In this document: positions 63,735-64,000 of the stretch, one piece after another
How the letters are laid out: each line of letters opens with the position of its first letter
Position numbering within the stretch: position 1 is the stretch's first letter
Origin: Trinickia sp. Y13
GTDB lineage: Bacteria > Pseudomonadota > Gammaproteobacteria > Burkholderiales > Burkholderiaceae
Direction: 5' to 3'
DNA: 64,000 nt
Assembly: GCF_029522115.1 (NCBI RefSeq)
Contig: NZ_JAKWFK010000008.1
Location: forward strand, 243,748 to 307,747
The notes under the pieces: model-generated
What the model was told of the DNA's origin: nothing
The model's database searches: none
The model's input: the letters and a program-made list of their open reading frames with translations, nothing else
Made by a program: the position numbers and the translations under genes

Positions 63735-64000
63735 TCGTTAGTTGCCCAAAATTCCCTACGGCTGGGGAGATCACGCAGCAGGCATTTTTATCGATGCGAC
63801 CGCCGCGCGAGTGCTACGCGTCACGCAATCGGCTCGTAGCCCATGCGGTGCGAACAAAAAGCTCTAACACCCTATGTCAAAGGCAGATACAAATGTCGCA
63901 GCGCCAGCTATTTACAAATGTCGTATGTCTCGTTGGTTTGCCGTGCAGGCAGCGTAGAAGAATGAGGGTTGAACGGGCAGGGCGCAGAAGCATCAGGTGG
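63735..64000. other. Window end without a gene
   Basis: The last 266 bp contain no supported open frame and no further TTCG pair. It is probably the promoter region of a gene outside the window. Confidence 0.4.

Overview
The window looks like chromosomal DNA of a beta-proteobacterium of the Burkholderiaceae (Burkholderia, Paraburkholderia, Trinickia or a close relative). The evidence is the high GC content, an OmpC-type 'Burkholderia' porin, an OprB-type porin, AraFGH and YtfQRT-YjfF sugar importers, LysR/RidA/SDR neighbourhoods, and TTCG-type hrp promoter elements. I could not run a search, so the genus is an inference. No rRNA, tRNA, CRISPR array, insertion sequence or integrase was recognised.

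Layout. 0-10 kb is signalling: a response regulator cut by the window edge, divergent from a LysM-FecR protein and a CHASE2 histidine kinase; two small envelope proteins; a GGDEF-family protein with a broken signature (GGGEF); and a QseBC/PmrAB-like two-component pair behind a TTAAG direct repeat. 10-20 kb holds a TlpA-like thioredoxin, an EF-G-like GTPase, an unknown protein with three W-ended repeats, two porins, a glutamine-dependent NAD+ synthetase and a Spy/CpxP-like protein with 33-bp tandem repeats.

20.5-34.4 kb is one sugar-catabolism block. It has two ABC importers (AraFGH and YtfQRT-YjfF), a Gfo/Idh-type L-arabinose (or D-galactose) 1-dehydrogenase, a 2-keto-3-deoxy-L-arabonate dehydratase-type enzyme, an IlvD/Edd-family L-arabonate dehydratase and a FadR-type GntR regulator. 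Together they fit the non-phosphorylative L-arabinose route to 2-oxoglutarate, without the lactonase and the last dehydrogenase. Three inverted repeats with the core TAG-N5-CTA lie at the promoters and are the likely operators.

34.7-53 kb is mixed. It contains a DUF4142-cupredoxin-ECF sigma operon, an iron alcohol dehydrogenase, a DUF2334 protein, a CBS-PAS-GGDEF-EAL protein, a methyltransferase, a VOC protein, two MFS transporters, a 15-copy pentapeptide-repeat exported protein, a CopC protein, two LysR regulators, a nitronate-monooxygenase-like enzyme, a RidA protein and a short-chain dehydrogenase without the catalytic Tyr.

53-63.7 kb is the most striking part. Of seven unusual genes, six are each preceded by a perfect TTCGB-N15-TTCGB element (PIP box / hrpII box) in the correct orientation, with a YANNNT -10 hexamer 29-32 nt downstream. 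This is the promoter class read by HrpB/HrpX, the master regulators of plant-type (Hrp2) type III secretion. The genes encode a 1078-residue protein ending in a LOG (cytokinin-activating) domain, a membrane fatty-acid desaturase, an eight-repeat alpha-solenoid, a PIG-L family deacetylase, a von Willebrand A protein and a novel 242-residue protein; the seventh, a helical protein, probably belongs to the transcript of the VWA gene. Most have Pro/Ser/Ala/Gln-rich, disordered N-termini without Sec signals. I read this as an uncharacterised cluster of type III effectors plus one hrp-controlled lipid enzyme.
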